Part shown: piece after piece, positions 1-6,752 of the stretch
Layout of the letters: each line of letters begins with the position of its first letter
How positions within the stretch are numbered: position 1 is the stretch's first letter
Assembly: GCA_030431185.1 (NCBI GenBank)
Contig: JAUIJO010000048.1
Coordinates: forward strand, 1 to 15,426
Source of the DNA: Gammaproteobacteria bacterium
GTDB lineage: Bacteria; Pseudomonadota; Gammaproteobacteria; Xanthomonadales; Xanthomonadaceae
Direction: 5' to 3'
DNA length: 15,426 nt
Position numbers and translations under genes: made by a program
The notes under the pieces: model-generated
Told to the model about the DNA's origin: nothing
Database searches by the model: none
Seen by the model: only the letters and a program-made list of their open reading frames with translations

Positions 1-19
1 CCCCCCACAGGAGTAGCCC

Positions 20-676
20 ATGAATCGCTTTGCCCGACCGCTGTCCCTGCTGTTGATCGCCTCGGCCGCGGCCTTCGCCGCGCCGACCGCCGCGCTCGCC
101 CAGGCCCAGGCCGCCACCCAGGCCCCTGCCGGCTCGCCCAGCAAGCTGGTCCTGGACAACAGCACCCGCATCCTCAACACGCTGGAGTCGCGGCGCGCCG
201 AATTCACCGCCGACCGCGGCAAGCTGCGCGCCTTCATGGCCAGCGAGTTCAACACCATGTTCGACCGCGACTACGCGGCGCGCCTGGTGCTGGGCACGCA
301 TGGCCGCGGCGCCTCCGACGCCGACGTCAAGCTGTTCGCCGATGCCCTCGCCGATAGCCTGATGACGCGCTACGGCGCATCGCTGCTGGACTTCAACACG
401 CGCCTGCAGGTGCGGGTGAAGTCGGAGACGCCGATCCGCGGCGGCGCCATCGTCAAGGTCTCCAGCGAGTACCTGCGCCAGGGCGGCGAGCCGGTCCCGG
501 TGGATTACCTGATGCGCCAGAGCGGCGGCCAGTGGAAGGTGTTCGACGTGATGGTCGAAGGCGTGAGCTTCGTGCAGACCTTCCGCAACCAGTTCGACAC
601 GCCGTTGCGGCAGAAGTCGATCCCGCAGGTGGCGGCCGACCTCAAGGCCGGCAACCTCAAGGCCGCGGCCAACTGA
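20..676 (+). CDS. mlaC: MlaC, periplasmic phospholipid shuttle of the Mla pathway
   Basis: This is a 218-residue MlaC/Ttg2D-family protein. MlaC carries phospholipids across the periplasm between the outer-membrane MlaA-porin complex and the inner-membrane MlaFEDB ABC transporter. A Sec signal peptide covers about residues 1-28, with an AxA-type site (ALA|Q). The mature part has family features: the stretch around FMASEFNTMFDRDYAARLVLG, the YLRQGG strand, and the QWKVFDVMVEGVSFVQTFRNQF block near residues 170-195. The length is close to that of E. coli MlaC (about 211). AGGAG at 9-13 gives a good ribosome site for the ATG at 20. The gene starts at the window edge, so mlaF, mlaE and mlaD probably lie just upstream. 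A STAS protein follows two bases after the stop, as in mlaFEDCB operons. The family call is firm; the operon upstream is inferred. Confidence 0.95.
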   Translation: MNRFARPLSLLLIASAAAFAAPTAALAQAQAATQAPAGSPSKLVLDNSTRILNTLESRRAEFTADRGKLRAFMASEFNTMFDRDYAARLVLGTHGRGASDADVKLFADALADSLMTRYGASLLDFNTRLQVRVKSETPIRGGAIVKVSSEYLRQGGEPVPVDYLMRQSGGQWKVFDVMVEGVSFVQTFRNQFDTPLRQKSIPQVAADLKAGNLKAAAN

Positions 677-678
677 GC

Positions 679-975
679 GTGGCGATGCCGGCTTCCGCCC
701 CGGGCACGGTGCGTCGCGAGGGCGACGTGCTGGTGTTCGCCGGTACGCTGGACCGCGACGCCTGCGCCGCGGCGTGGGCCCGGTCGCGCCCTCTGCTTGA
801 TGGCGTGACCCGGCTGGACCTGGCCCGGGTCGACCGCATCGACAGCGCCGGCCTGGCCCTGGTGGCCGAGCTTGCCGACCGTGCCGGTGCCGCCATCGTC
901 GACGGCCAGCCCGAAGGCCTGGCCGAACTCCGCAGTGCCTACCGCCTCGATGCAAGGCTCGCATTCAGCGGCTGA
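679..975 (+). CDS. mlaB: MlaB-type STAS-domain protein
   Basis: This is a 98-residue, single-domain STAS protein. In the Mla system MlaB is the small cytoplasmic subunit that binds the MlaF ATPase and supports transporter assembly and activity. The diagnostic segment is RLDLARVDRIDSAGLALVAELADRAG, the strand-then-helix core of STAS domains with the DSAGL motif. The GTG at 679 lies two bases after the mlaC stop; an ATG at 685 is an alternative start. Neither has a convincing Shine-Dalgarno sequence, so translational coupling to mlaC is likely. The reading frame stays open upstream into mlaC, but that part is out-of-frame mlaC sequence. The position directly after mlaC supports the mlaB assignment over a generic anti-sigma antagonist. 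Confidence 0.85.
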   Translation: MAMPASAPGTVRREGDVLVFAGTLDRDACAAAWARSRPLLDGVTRLDLARVDRIDSAGLALVAELADRAGAAIVDGQPEGLAELRSAYRLDARLAFSG

Positions 976-1046
976 CGCCTCTTTCCAATACACAGTGTTC
1001 CGGTCGCCAACGCAGGATCGCGTGGCCGGCGCCTCCGCCCCGGACG

Positions 1047-1052
1047 TACACT
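1047..1052 (+). promoter_or_regulatory. Candidate -10 element (TACACT) of a leaderless mlaA transcript
   Basis: TACACT lies exactly six bases before the mlaA ATG at 1059, so transcription from it would begin at or next to the start codon. No Shine-Dalgarno sequence precedes that ATG. I see no clear -35 box 16-18 bases upstream. The same spacing recurs before three other genes in this window. Confidence 0.4.
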
Positions 1053-1058
1053 GAACGC

Positions 1059-2198
1059 ATGCGATTCCCCCACTCGCACCCCCGACATCGCCGCCTCATC
1101 CTGTTGCTGGGCGCCACCCTGCTGGCCATGCCGGTGCTGGAGGCGTCCGCGCAGATCATTTCCCGCCCGCTCTCGGCCCGCGAACAGGCGGCCTACCAGC
1201 GCTGCATGGAGGCAGCCGACAACGCGCGCTCCGCGTTCCAGCGCTGCCTCAACGAAGCCACCGGCGACGCCGAGGGCGACACCGATCCGAGCCAGCCCGC
1301 CCTGCCCGAGCCGCCGCCCGACACGGTCGAACCGACCGGGCCCGAGCCGCAGGTACCGGTCGAAGGCCAGGACGGCGAGGACGACGAGACGGGTACGCCC
1401 ACCCAGGCCGAACTCGACTACCTGGACATCTACGGCGATCCCTACGATCCCGTCGCCGATCCCACGCTGCCGGCCCCGGCCCATGTCGCGGCCAGCTACG
1501 ACCCGTGGGAGGGCTACAACCGCAAGATGCACCGCTTCAACAATGCGGTGGACCGCTCGGTGGCCCGCCCGCTGGCACGCGGTTACGTCAAGGTCGTGCC
1601 GCGACCCCTGCGTTTGGGCGTCAGCAACTTCTTCAACAACCTGGGCCAGCCGGTCTCGGCGGTGAACGCGCTGCTGCAGGGCAAGCCCAAGCAGGCCGGG
1701 CAATCGCTGGGGCGCTTCCTGCTCAACAGCACGCTCGGCATCGGCGGCATCTTCGATCCGGCCAGCGACGCCAAGCTGCCCAACCGCAGCGAGGACTTCG
1801 GCCAGACCCTCGGCGTCTGGGGCTGGGAGCGCTCGCGCTACTTCGAGCTGCCGCTGTTCGGTCCCCGCACGCTGCGCGACAGCTTCGGCATGCTCGGCGA
1901 CGCGCCACTGAGCCCGCTGCGCCAAGTCGAAGTCGACAAGGTCCGCATCCCCGTCCAGGGGTTGCAACTGGTCGACGTGCGCGCCCAGCTGCTCGCCACC
2001 GACAGCCTGCGCGAAGGCGCGGAGGACGACTACAGCCTCGTCCGCGATGCCTGGATGCAGCGCCGGACCTACCAGATCCTCGGCGACCGCCAGCTCGAGG
2101 AAGACACGTCGTTGCCCGACTACCTGCGCGAGGAGAACAATCCCACCGTGCCCGTGGACGCGATGCCGGTGCTGCCCGCCGACGGCGGCGGCGGCTGA
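1059..2198 (+). CDS. mlaA: MlaA/VacJ family outer-membrane lipid asymmetry protein, non-lipoprotein form with N-terminal extension
   Basis: This is a 379-residue MlaA (VacJ) protein. MlaA sits in the outer membrane and removes phospholipids from the outer leaflet, passing them to MlaC. The VacJ domain spans about residues 148-350: DPWEGYNRKMHRFNNAVDR, the NFFNNLGQPVSAVNALLQGK segment, GRFLLNSTLGIGGIFDPA, and EDFGQTLGVWG. E. coli MlaA is about 251 residues; the excess here is mostly a 115-residue N-terminal region. That region has a signal peptide ending ASA|Q with no lipobox cysteine, a doubled motif (YQRCMEA and FQRCLNE, cysteines 49 and 63), and a Pro/Glu/Asp-rich linker (about 69-145). The C-terminus ends in a Gly run. 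No ribosome site precedes the ATG; a TACACT hexamer six bases upstream suggests a leaderless mRNA. The family call is firm; the anchoring mode is inferred from the missing cysteine. Confidence 0.93.
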   Translation: MRFPHSHPRHRRLILLLGATLLAMPVLEASAQIISRPLSAREQAAYQRCMEAADNARSAFQRCLNEATGDAEGDTDPSQPALPEPPPDTVEPTGPEPQVPVEGQDGEDDETGTPTQAELDYLDIYGDPYDPVADPTLPAPAHVAASYDPWEGYNRKMHRFNNAVDRSVARPLARGYVKVVPRPLRLGVSNFFNNLGQPVSAVNALLQGKPKQAGQSLGRFLLNSTLGIGGIFDPASDAKLPNRSEDFGQTLGVWGWERSRYFELPLFGPRTLRDSFGMLGDAPLSPLRQVEVDKVRIPVQGLQLVDVRAQLLATDSLREGAEDDYSLVRDAWMQRRTYQILGDRQLEEDTSLPDYLREENNPTVPVDAMPVLPADGGGG

Positions 2199-2201
2199 AA
2201 A

Positions 2202-2279
2202 CGGGACGGCACGGGGTGATGCGCCGCCGTCGCCCCTGCTAAGGTGTCGCCGTCCCGGCGTGAGCGCCCGCGCGGGACG
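2202..2279 (+). repeat. Overlapping inverted repeats able to form two mutually exclusive hairpins
   Basis: CGGGACGGC (2202-2210) is complementary to GCCGTCCCG (2249-2257), a 9-bp stem. The 3' arm of that stem (CGTCCCG, 2251-2257) also pairs with CGGGACG at 2273-2279, a 7-bp stem. Only one can form at a time. No U-run follows, so this is not a canonical terminator. It lies between mlaA and the small lipoprotein gene and could be a leader structure for the latter. Confidence 0.4.
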
Positions 2280-2315
2280 CCCTCAAGGAACGATTCCACA
2301 CAGAAGGACATTGCG

Positions 2316-2729
2316 ATGCCCCGTTCGACTTCCCCCGCCGGCCTCGTCGGCCGTGCCCTCGCACTCCTCGCGCTCACCGGCGCGTCCGCGGCATGCGCCT
2401 CGTCGCCGGAACCGGCGCCGGTGCCGCCCTCGACGATCCGTGGCCAGTACATCTACCAGGACGGCTCGCACCTGATCCGTCCCTGCGGCAACGAAGCCCC
2501 GGTGTGGGTGGTCGGCACGGAAGAGGTGCTCGAGCCGCTGCGCACCCGCTCCACGGCCCACTCGATGGCCCTGGGCATCCCCGACCAGGGCGTGTACGCG
2601 GAGATCGCCGGGACGCTGGAACCCAGCGATGCCCCCGGGTACCCGCAGAAGCTGCGTGCGGGGACCGTCGAACGGCTCGACGACCACCTGCCCGACACCT
2701 GCGCGGTGCCGAACGCCGCGACCGGCTGA
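2316..2729 (+). CDS. Small putative lipoprotein resembling the C-terminal OB domain of NlpE
   Basis: This is a 137-residue exported protein. The N-terminus has Arg, a hydrophobic core (ALALLALTGASAAC) and a cysteine at about residue 27 followed by Ser-Ser, which reads as a lipobox, although the -3 residue is Ser rather than Leu. After a short Pro-rich linker comes IRGQYIYQDGSHLIRPCGNE, then EIAGTLEP and a final cysteine near the end. From memory this follows the layout of the E. coli NlpE C-terminal domain (RGMYFYxADAATFxDC ... EGxFTLE ... C), an OB fold linked to envelope stress sensing. There is no N-terminal NlpE domain, so the role is unknown. I chose the ATG at 2316 because AGAAGGA (2302-2308) precedes it and the signal peptide starts there; an upstream in-frame ATG at 2244 adds a charged, non-signal stretch. 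The stop abuts the stop of rmuC. Confidence 0.7.
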   Translation: MPRSTSPAGLVGRALALLALTGASAACASSPEPAPVPPSTIRGQYIYQDGSHLIRPCGNEAPVWVVGTEEVLEPLRTRSTAHSMALGIPDQGVYAEIAGTLEPSDAPGYPQKLRAGTVERLDDHLPDTCAVPNAATG

Positions 2730-4184
2730 TCAGTCCGCGCTGGCCGGGTCGCCACCCGCAAGGGGCAGGCTGGACGGCATCTCGCCCTCCATCCCCTCCG
2801 CCGGCAGCAGCTTCTTGCCCCGCGCGCCCATGGCCTCCAGGCGACGGGCGCGCTCCATGACGGACTGGGGCGACTCGGTCAGGCGCCTGCGGGCGCCGTC
2901 GTAACTCTCGCGCGCCTGGCGCAGGCGCTCGTCGACCTTGTCGAAATCGGCCAGGAAGCCGTTGAGCGCGTCGATCAGCAGGCCGCCGCTGCGGCTGATC
3001 TGCATGGCCTGCTTCTGCACCCGGTCGCGCGTCCATAGCCGGTCGACCACGCGAAGCACCGCCATCAGGGTGTTGGGCGATGCCAGCACCACGCGCCGGT
3101 CGAAGGCGAAGGCCTGCAGTTCTCCGTCGGCGCCCAGCGCCGCCGACAGCGCGCCTTCGATCGGCACGAAGGCCACGGTCACCTCCAGGGTGTCCTCGCC
3201 CATCGCGCGCGGATAGTCCCGCTCGGCCAGGTCCTTGACGTGCTGGCGCAGCGCCACCGCGTGGCGGCGCAACGCGTCCTGCTGGTCCACCGGCTCTTCC
3301 GCGTTCATCGCTTCCTGCCAGGCGATCAGGTTGACCTTGCTGTCGACCACGATGCGCCGCTCGTCCGGCAGGCGCACCACGATGTCGGGCCGCAGGGTGC
3401 GCCCGTCTTCATCGCTGGTGCTGTGCTGGCGCTCGTAGTGCTCGCCTTCCTGCAGGCCCGAACCGCGCAGCACGCTTTCCAGCATCAGCTCGCCCCAGTC
3501 GCCGCGCACCTTGGCGTTGCCGCGCAGCGCACGGGTGAGCTCGTGGGCGCGCTGGGCCATGTCCTGGTTGAGCGACTTCAGCTCGTTGACCGCGCCCGCC
3601 AGCGACGCGCGCTCCTTCGCCTCTTCGGCATACAGCACGTCGACGCGCTTGCGGAACTCGCCGATGCGTTCGGCGAACGGCTTGAGCAGCACCTCGATGT
3701 CGCTGCGCGAGCGTTCGGCACTGGTCTTCACCGTGTCCGAGAACGTCTTACCGGCCAGTTCGCTGAAGGCCGCCGACAGCTTGTGCTGGGCCGTCTCCAG
3801 GAACTGCTTCATCTCGAGGTTGGCACGCTCGCCATGTTCGAGATGGGCCCGGGCGCGCGCCAGCTCGGTCTCCATTTCGCTGCGTGCCTGCTGCAGGCGC
3901 GTGGACTCTTCCTGCAGGGCGGTGGCCCGGGCCTGGGCCGCCTCGATGCCCGCCTGGGCCGCCTGCAGGTCGGCGTCCCGGGCCGCCAGGCGCTCCTGCA
4001 GCCGCGCGGCTTCGGCCGCCAGGGCCTGGCGCGCCTCGCGCTCGGTGCCCAGCTCTTCGCGCAGCCGAAGCTGCGATTCGCCCTCCGCGGCCCCGGGACG
4101 GCGCAGCCACAAGGCCACCAGCAGGCCGATCGCGACCAGCACGGCCAGCAACAGGATCACGACGAGTACTTGGATATCGGGCAT
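2730..4184 (-). CDS. rmuC: RmuC family DNA recombination protein
   Basis: This is a 484-residue RmuC homologue. RmuC proteins are membrane-anchored, nuclease-fold proteins that limit inversions at short inverted repeats in E. coli; their biochemistry is poorly defined. An N-terminal transmembrane helix (about residues 5-27, VLVVILLLAVLVAIGLLVALWL) precedes a long Glu/Ala/Arg coiled coil (about 40-140). The conserved RmuC domain follows: KTFSDTVK, KVRGDWGELMLESVLRGSGL, LRPDIVVRLPDERRIVVDSKVNL, and FVPIEGAL. The frame is open far upstream of 4184, but only the MPDIQ start gives a proper membrane anchor. The upstream extension overlaps the divergent GFA gene. No Shine-Dalgarno site is visible; TACACT sits six bases before the ATG. 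It converges on the lipoprotein gene with no bases between the two stops. Confidence 0.93.
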   Translation of the reverse strand: MPDIQVLVVILLLAVLVAIGLLVALWLRRPGAAEGESQLRLREELGTEREARQALAAEAARLQERLAARDADLQAAQAGIEAAQARATALQEESTRLQQARSEMETELARARAHLEHGERANLEMKQFLETAQHKLSAAFSELAGKTFSDTVKTSAERSRSDIEVLLKPFAERIGEFRKRVDVLYAEEAKERASLAGAVNELKSLNQDMAQRAHELTRALRGNAKVRGDWGELMLESVLRGSGLQEGEHYERQHSTSDEDGRTLRPDIVVRLPDERRIVVDSKVNLIAWQEAMNAEEPVDQQDALRRHAVALRQHVKDLAERDYPRAMGEDTLEVTVAFVPIEGALSAALGADGELQAFAFDRRVVLASPNTLMAVLRVVDRLWTRDRVQKQAMQISRSGGLLIDALNGFLADFDKVDERLRQARESYDGARRRLTESPQSVMERARRLEAMGARGKKLLPAEGMEGEMPSSLPLAGGDPASAD

Positions 4185-4190
4185 GCCGCC

Positions 4191-4196
4191 AGTGTA
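4191..4196 (-). promoter_or_regulatory. Candidate -10 element (TACACT) of a leaderless rmuC transcript
   Basis: Read on the minus strand, TACACT is followed by GGCGGC and then the rmuC ATG, a six-base gap. The hexamer and spacing are the same as before mlaA. No clear -35 box is visible and no Shine-Dalgarno site precedes the start. Confidence 0.4.
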
Positions 4197-4304
4197 GCGG
4201 TCCCGGTCGCAGGCACCGAGACGGACAGGTGAGAGGCTCGGCGGACAGGCGTATGGTCTGCACCAGGGCCACGCGGCGCCATTCACCCGGACACGGAGAC
4301 GACG

Positions 4305-4655
4305 ATGACCACCCACACGGGAAGCTGCCATTGCGGCGCGGTGACGTACGAGGTCGATGGCGAGATCGACGGTGGACTGGACTGCAACTGCTCGATCTGC
4401 CGGCGCAAGGGCGCGCTGCTGTGGTTCGTGCCCCGGGACGCGCTGCGGATCCACCAGGGCGAGGACGCGTTGCGCGCCTACACCTTCAACCGGCATGCCA
4501 TCCAGCACCACTTCTGCGGCACCTGCGGCATGCATCCCTTCGGCGAGGGCACCGATCCCAAGGGCAATGCCATGGCGGCGATCAACCTGCGCTGCCTGGA
4601 CGGCATCGACCTGAGCGCCATCCCGATCCAGCGCTTCGACGGCGCGGCGCTCTGA
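4305..4655 (+). CDS. GFA/CENP-V domain zinc protein
   Basis: This is a 116-residue protein of the glutathione-dependent formaldehyde-activating enzyme (GFA) superfamily, a small zinc-binding beta fold. The zinc ligands are in the usual order: CHC at residues 8-10, CNCSIC at 27-32, and CGTC at 71-74, followed by GMHPFGEG and ending IPIQRFDG. Only a few relatives have been tested on S-hydroxymethyl-glutathione, and most family members have no known substrate, so no reaction is claimed. GGAG at 4295-4298 supports the ATG at 4305. The stop codon overlaps the start of a second GFA gene by one base (TGATG), so the two are probably co-translated. The gene diverges from rmuC across about 120 bp. Confidence 0.9.
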   Translation: MTTHTGSCHCGAVTYEVDGEIDGGLDCNCSICRRKGALLWFVPRDALRIHQGEDALRAYTFNRHAIQHHFCGTCGMHPFGEGTDPKGNAMAAINLRCLDGIDLSAIPIQRFDGAAL

Positions 4656-5158
4656 TGGACGCGGACGGGATGGAGGCGCCACCCGCGCCCCTGCCGGGAC
4701 GCTGCACCTGCGGCGCGGTCCACTACCGGCTGGACGCCCCGCCCCTGATCGTCCACTGCTGCCACTGCCGGTGGTGCCAGCGTGAGACGGGCACCGCATT
4801 CGCGCTGAATGCTCTGGTCGAGCGCGACCGCCTGGTGGTGCTGGCCGGGTCGCCGGAGGTGATCCCCACGCCCTCGGAGAGTGGACGTGGACAGCGCATC
4901 GTGCGCTGCCCCACCTGTCGGGTCGCCCTCTGGAGCCATTATCCGGGCGGAGGCGATGCCATCGCGTTCGTGCGCGTGGGCACGCTCGAAACCCCGGACG
5001 CGCTCGCCCCCGACGTGCATATCTTCACCGCATCGAAACAGCCCTGGGTGCGGCTCGACCCGGCGACGCCGTCTTTCGAGGGGTTCTACGATCCCGCCAC
5101 CCAGTGGCCCGCCGCCTCGCTGCGACGCGCGCGCGAAGCCAAGGCCCGCACGCGCTGA
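4655..5158 (+). CDS. GFA family zinc protein, second of a coupled pair
   Basis: This is a 167-residue GFA-family protein. The ligand pattern is CTC at residues 17-19, CCHCRWC at 35-41 and CPTC at 85-88. The following HYPGGGDAIAFVRVGTL and HIFTASKQPWV segments match the longer GFA subgroup, with the typical C-terminal WVRLD...FEGFYDP. The ATG shares its A with the TGA of the upstream GFA gene; an in-frame ATG at 4670 is a possible later start. The two GFA proteins differ enough in length and sequence to be distinct subfamilies rather than a recent duplication. The C-terminus is Arg/Lys-rich (about 155-167). The gene ends three bases before the stop of the convergent XRE gene. The substrate is unknown. 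Confidence 0.9.
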   Translation: MDADGMEAPPAPLPGRCTCGAVHYRLDAPPLIVHCCHCRWCQRETGTAFALNALVERDRLVVLAGSPEVIPTPSESGRGQRIVRCPTCRVALWSHYPGGGDAIAFVRVGTLETPDALAPDVHIFTASKQPWVRLDPATPSFEGFYDPATQWPAASLRRAREAKARTR

Positions 5159-5161
5159 GGC

Positions 5162-5521
5162 TCAGCCGGCGATGAACGCCAGCAAGGCCTTCCGGCGGGC
5201 GGGCTTGAGGGCACGGAAGTGCGCCAGCAGGGCGGCTTCGTCGGCATTGCGTGCTTCACCCGCCGAATACTGCGCGGCCGCTTCGTGGACGCTGCGGCCG
5301 GCCGCAGGCTCGTCGATGCCATCGATCAGGTAGTCGAGGCTCAGGCCGTAGCGCGCCACCAGCCGCCGGATCTCCGACAGGTTTTCCAGGCGCGGCTGGG
5401 CCCGGCCGCTTTCCCATTTGGAAACGGTCGCCTTCGAAACGTTGAGTTCGAAACCGATCTGCTCCTGGGACCATCCCTGGACGTCCCGGAAGCGTTTGAA
5501 CCGGGCGCCAAAGTGCTCCAT
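5162..5521 (-). CDS. XRE-family helix-turn-helix transcriptional regulator
   Basis: This is a roughly 119-residue DNA-binding protein. The N-terminal half (about residues 5-65) is a Cro/C1-type HTH: FKRFRDVQGWSQEQIGFELN is helix 1-2, and VSKATVSKWESGRAQP carries the recognition helix. The C-terminal half is a short helical tail (DEAALLAHFRALKPARRKALLAFI) that may dimerise. I prefer the ATG at 5521 because MEHFGARFKRFRD starts as this family usually does; an ATG at 5530 and a GTG at 5539 are in frame. None has a strong ribosome site. The perfect palindrome GTTTCC-TTAT-GGAAAC lies about 60 bp upstream, in the region shared with the divergent paralog array, so autoregulation and control of that array are plausible but inferred. 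Confidence 0.88.
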   Translation of the reverse strand: MEHFGARFKRFRDVQGWSQEQIGFELNVSKATVSKWESGRAQPRLENLSEIRRLVARYGLSLDYLIDGIDEPAAGRSVHEAAAQYSAGEARNADEAALLAHFRALKPARRKALLAFIAG

Positions 5522-5555
5522 GGCCCGCATTCTCGGCACAAGCCCGCCGGCTGTC

Positions 5556-5616
5556 GTTTCCCTTTGTTGACAATGGTGGTTTCCTTATGGAAACATCAGG
5601 ACTGGTTTCATGGAAC
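5556..5616. promoter_or_regulatory. Palindromic operator cluster between the XRE gene and the paralog array
   Basis: The core is a perfect inverted repeat, GTTTCC (5579-5584), TTAT, GGAAAC (5589-5594). A third half-site, GTTTCC, lies at 5556-5561, and an imperfect palindrome GTTTCA-TGGAAC at 5605-5616. A consensus -35 box, TTGACA, is at 5567-5572 on the plus strand. With an 18-base spacer it pairs with a weak AAACAT (5591-5596), which puts the palindrome over the promoter spacer, a typical repressor position. The link to the XRE protein is inferred from location. Confidence 0.5.
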
Positions 5617-5854
5617 GAACGCAATGCACGGAAGGCATGCCCACGGGATTTCCCCGCGCTGCCGGTCCGACCGGCCGGCGCCCCCGGCCATTGGCCGGGC
5701 CCATGCCTTCCGCCGCGGGAACCCGTCATCCGCCGCCGCTCGGCGGTGACGGCAGGCCGGGCCAGCCGAGGCCGGCCAATGGCGCACGGCGTCCGCGCCA
5801 CCGTCCGCGATGCCGCGGGCGCACAGGGGGATCAGGGCGTCCCACCACCCACTG
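5617..5854. other. Non-coding GC-rich leader before the paralog array
   Basis: I find no convincing gene here. A 95-codon plus-strand frame (5587-5874) crosses it, but its Arg/Pro/Gly-rich translation matches no fold and it begins inside the operator palindrome. The stretch contains GC-rich inverted repeats: CCCGGCCA (5683-5690) faces TGGCCGGG (5692-5699), and CCATTGGCCGG (5688-5698) is complementary to CCGGCCAATGG (5772-5782), an 11-bp stem over about 70 bases. If transcription starts near 5600, this is a roughly 270-base structured 5' leader. Confidence 0.4.
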
Positions 5855-5870
5855 AAAAGGACTTTGCACG

Positions 5871-6713
5871 ATGACGAGAAAACATGGACTCCCGGTCAGT
5901 CTCCTGGCCTTCCTGGGCCTCGCGCTCGCGGCGGGGGAAGCCCCCGCAGGCGGTGTCGTGGTCTGCAACAACTGCACCTCGTTCGCGCAGGCCGCCAAAC
6001 AGGGCGGGAATGGCCTGGTGATCGTGTCCGATTTTGCCCGCAAGAGGATCTCGGGCTTCCGCAACGAGTACGACCGCGAAACCGGTCGCATGCTGCCGGT
6101 ACCGGTGCCCATTCCCGGATCGATCAACCAGAGCCATGCACTGACCATGTCGGCGGTCAGCCCCGCCTCGGCCGACATCGTCATCCGCCAGAACGATCCG
6201 CATGGCAACGCATTTCCGTTTCCCGCCGGCTTCGAAGGCTGGAGCGCCTATGAAGTCGCCACCGACACCAACATGCGCGGCCAGTTCGGTCGGGCACTGG
6301 CGGCCAGCTACGCGGGCGCGACCACCAACTCGACCGTCTGGAACAACCTGGCGACCTCACTCAAGTCCCTCACCATGGACTGGCTGTCGGGCAACCTGAA
6401 TTTCGATTTCATCACCATCACCGTTTACTGGAGCGACGGCAGCGTCACGCCGATGGTGATCCACAAGGGCAACATCACCCAGGCCGAGCCGGTCCCGGGC
6501 CAGAGTTTCGATGCCGATGGCAACCGGATCCCCGACCCGCAGGTCACGCGCGATGGCAGCGACTACGTCGGCGACTACCGCTTCCGCCGCGACGAGACCC
6601 TGGAGAACTGGCTGCTTGCCGCCAACCGCTATGGGATTCCGATCACGGGCTCGCCGGGCAGGCGCATGAGCTGCTCCTGGGATGGCCAGACCCTCCGCTG
6701 CCACTACTACTGA
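5871..6713 (+). CDS. Secreted protein of unrecognised family, tandem copy 1
   Basis: This is a 280-residue exported protein that I do not recognise. The signal peptide is about residues 1-26 (LLAFLGLALAAGEAPA|GG). Near the mature N-terminus is a CNNC motif (Cys32, Cys35). The C-terminus holds CSWDGQTLRC (Cys268, Cys277), so the four cysteines could form disulfides in the periplasm. DADGNRIPD at 214-222 resembles a calcium-binding loop, followed by YVGDYRF (232-238) and a WLLAANRYGIPI helix. Predicted strands dominate the centre (FDFITITVYWSDGS). The ribosome site AAAAGGA (5855-5861) is nine bases from the ATG. Two related genes follow in the same direction. This copy is the most divergent in its middle, but its 5' end and signal peptide closely match copy 3. 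The gene is certainly real; its function is unknown. Confidence 0.85.
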   Translation: MTRKHGLPVSLLAFLGLALAAGEAPAGGVVVCNNCTSFAQAAKQGGNGLVIVSDFARKRISGFRNEYDRETGRMLPVPVPIPGSINQSHALTMSAVSPASADIVIRQNDPHGNAFPFPAGFEGWSAYEVATDTNMRGQFGRALAASYAGATTNSTVWNNLATSLKSLTMDWLSGNLNFDFITITVYWSDGSVTPMVIHKGNITQAEPVPGQSFDADGNRIPDPQVTRDGSDYVGDYRFRRDETLENWLLAANRYGIPITGSPGRRMSCSWDGQTLRCHYY

Positions 6714-6752
6714 GCCGGCAAGGCGCCGCCACCATCGAACAGGAGGTTCCTC

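Noticed and set aside
5587..5874. A 95-codon frame ending in an ATGA overlap with paralog copy 1
   Set aside because: Its composition is Arg/Pro/Gly-rich with no fold, it starts inside the operator palindrome, and it has no ribosome site. The ATGA junction is noted under the leader finding only.
5949..5966. Paralogs as lipoproteins anchored at the first mature Cys
   Set aside because: The residues before the Cys are Val-Val-Val, Leu-Val-Val or Val-Val-Pro, not a lipobox, and an AxA-type cleavage site lies five or six residues earlier.
5964..5975. CNNC in the paralogs as a c-type heme site
   Set aside because: Heme attachment needs CxxCH; all three copies have Thr, Val or Ser after the second Cys.
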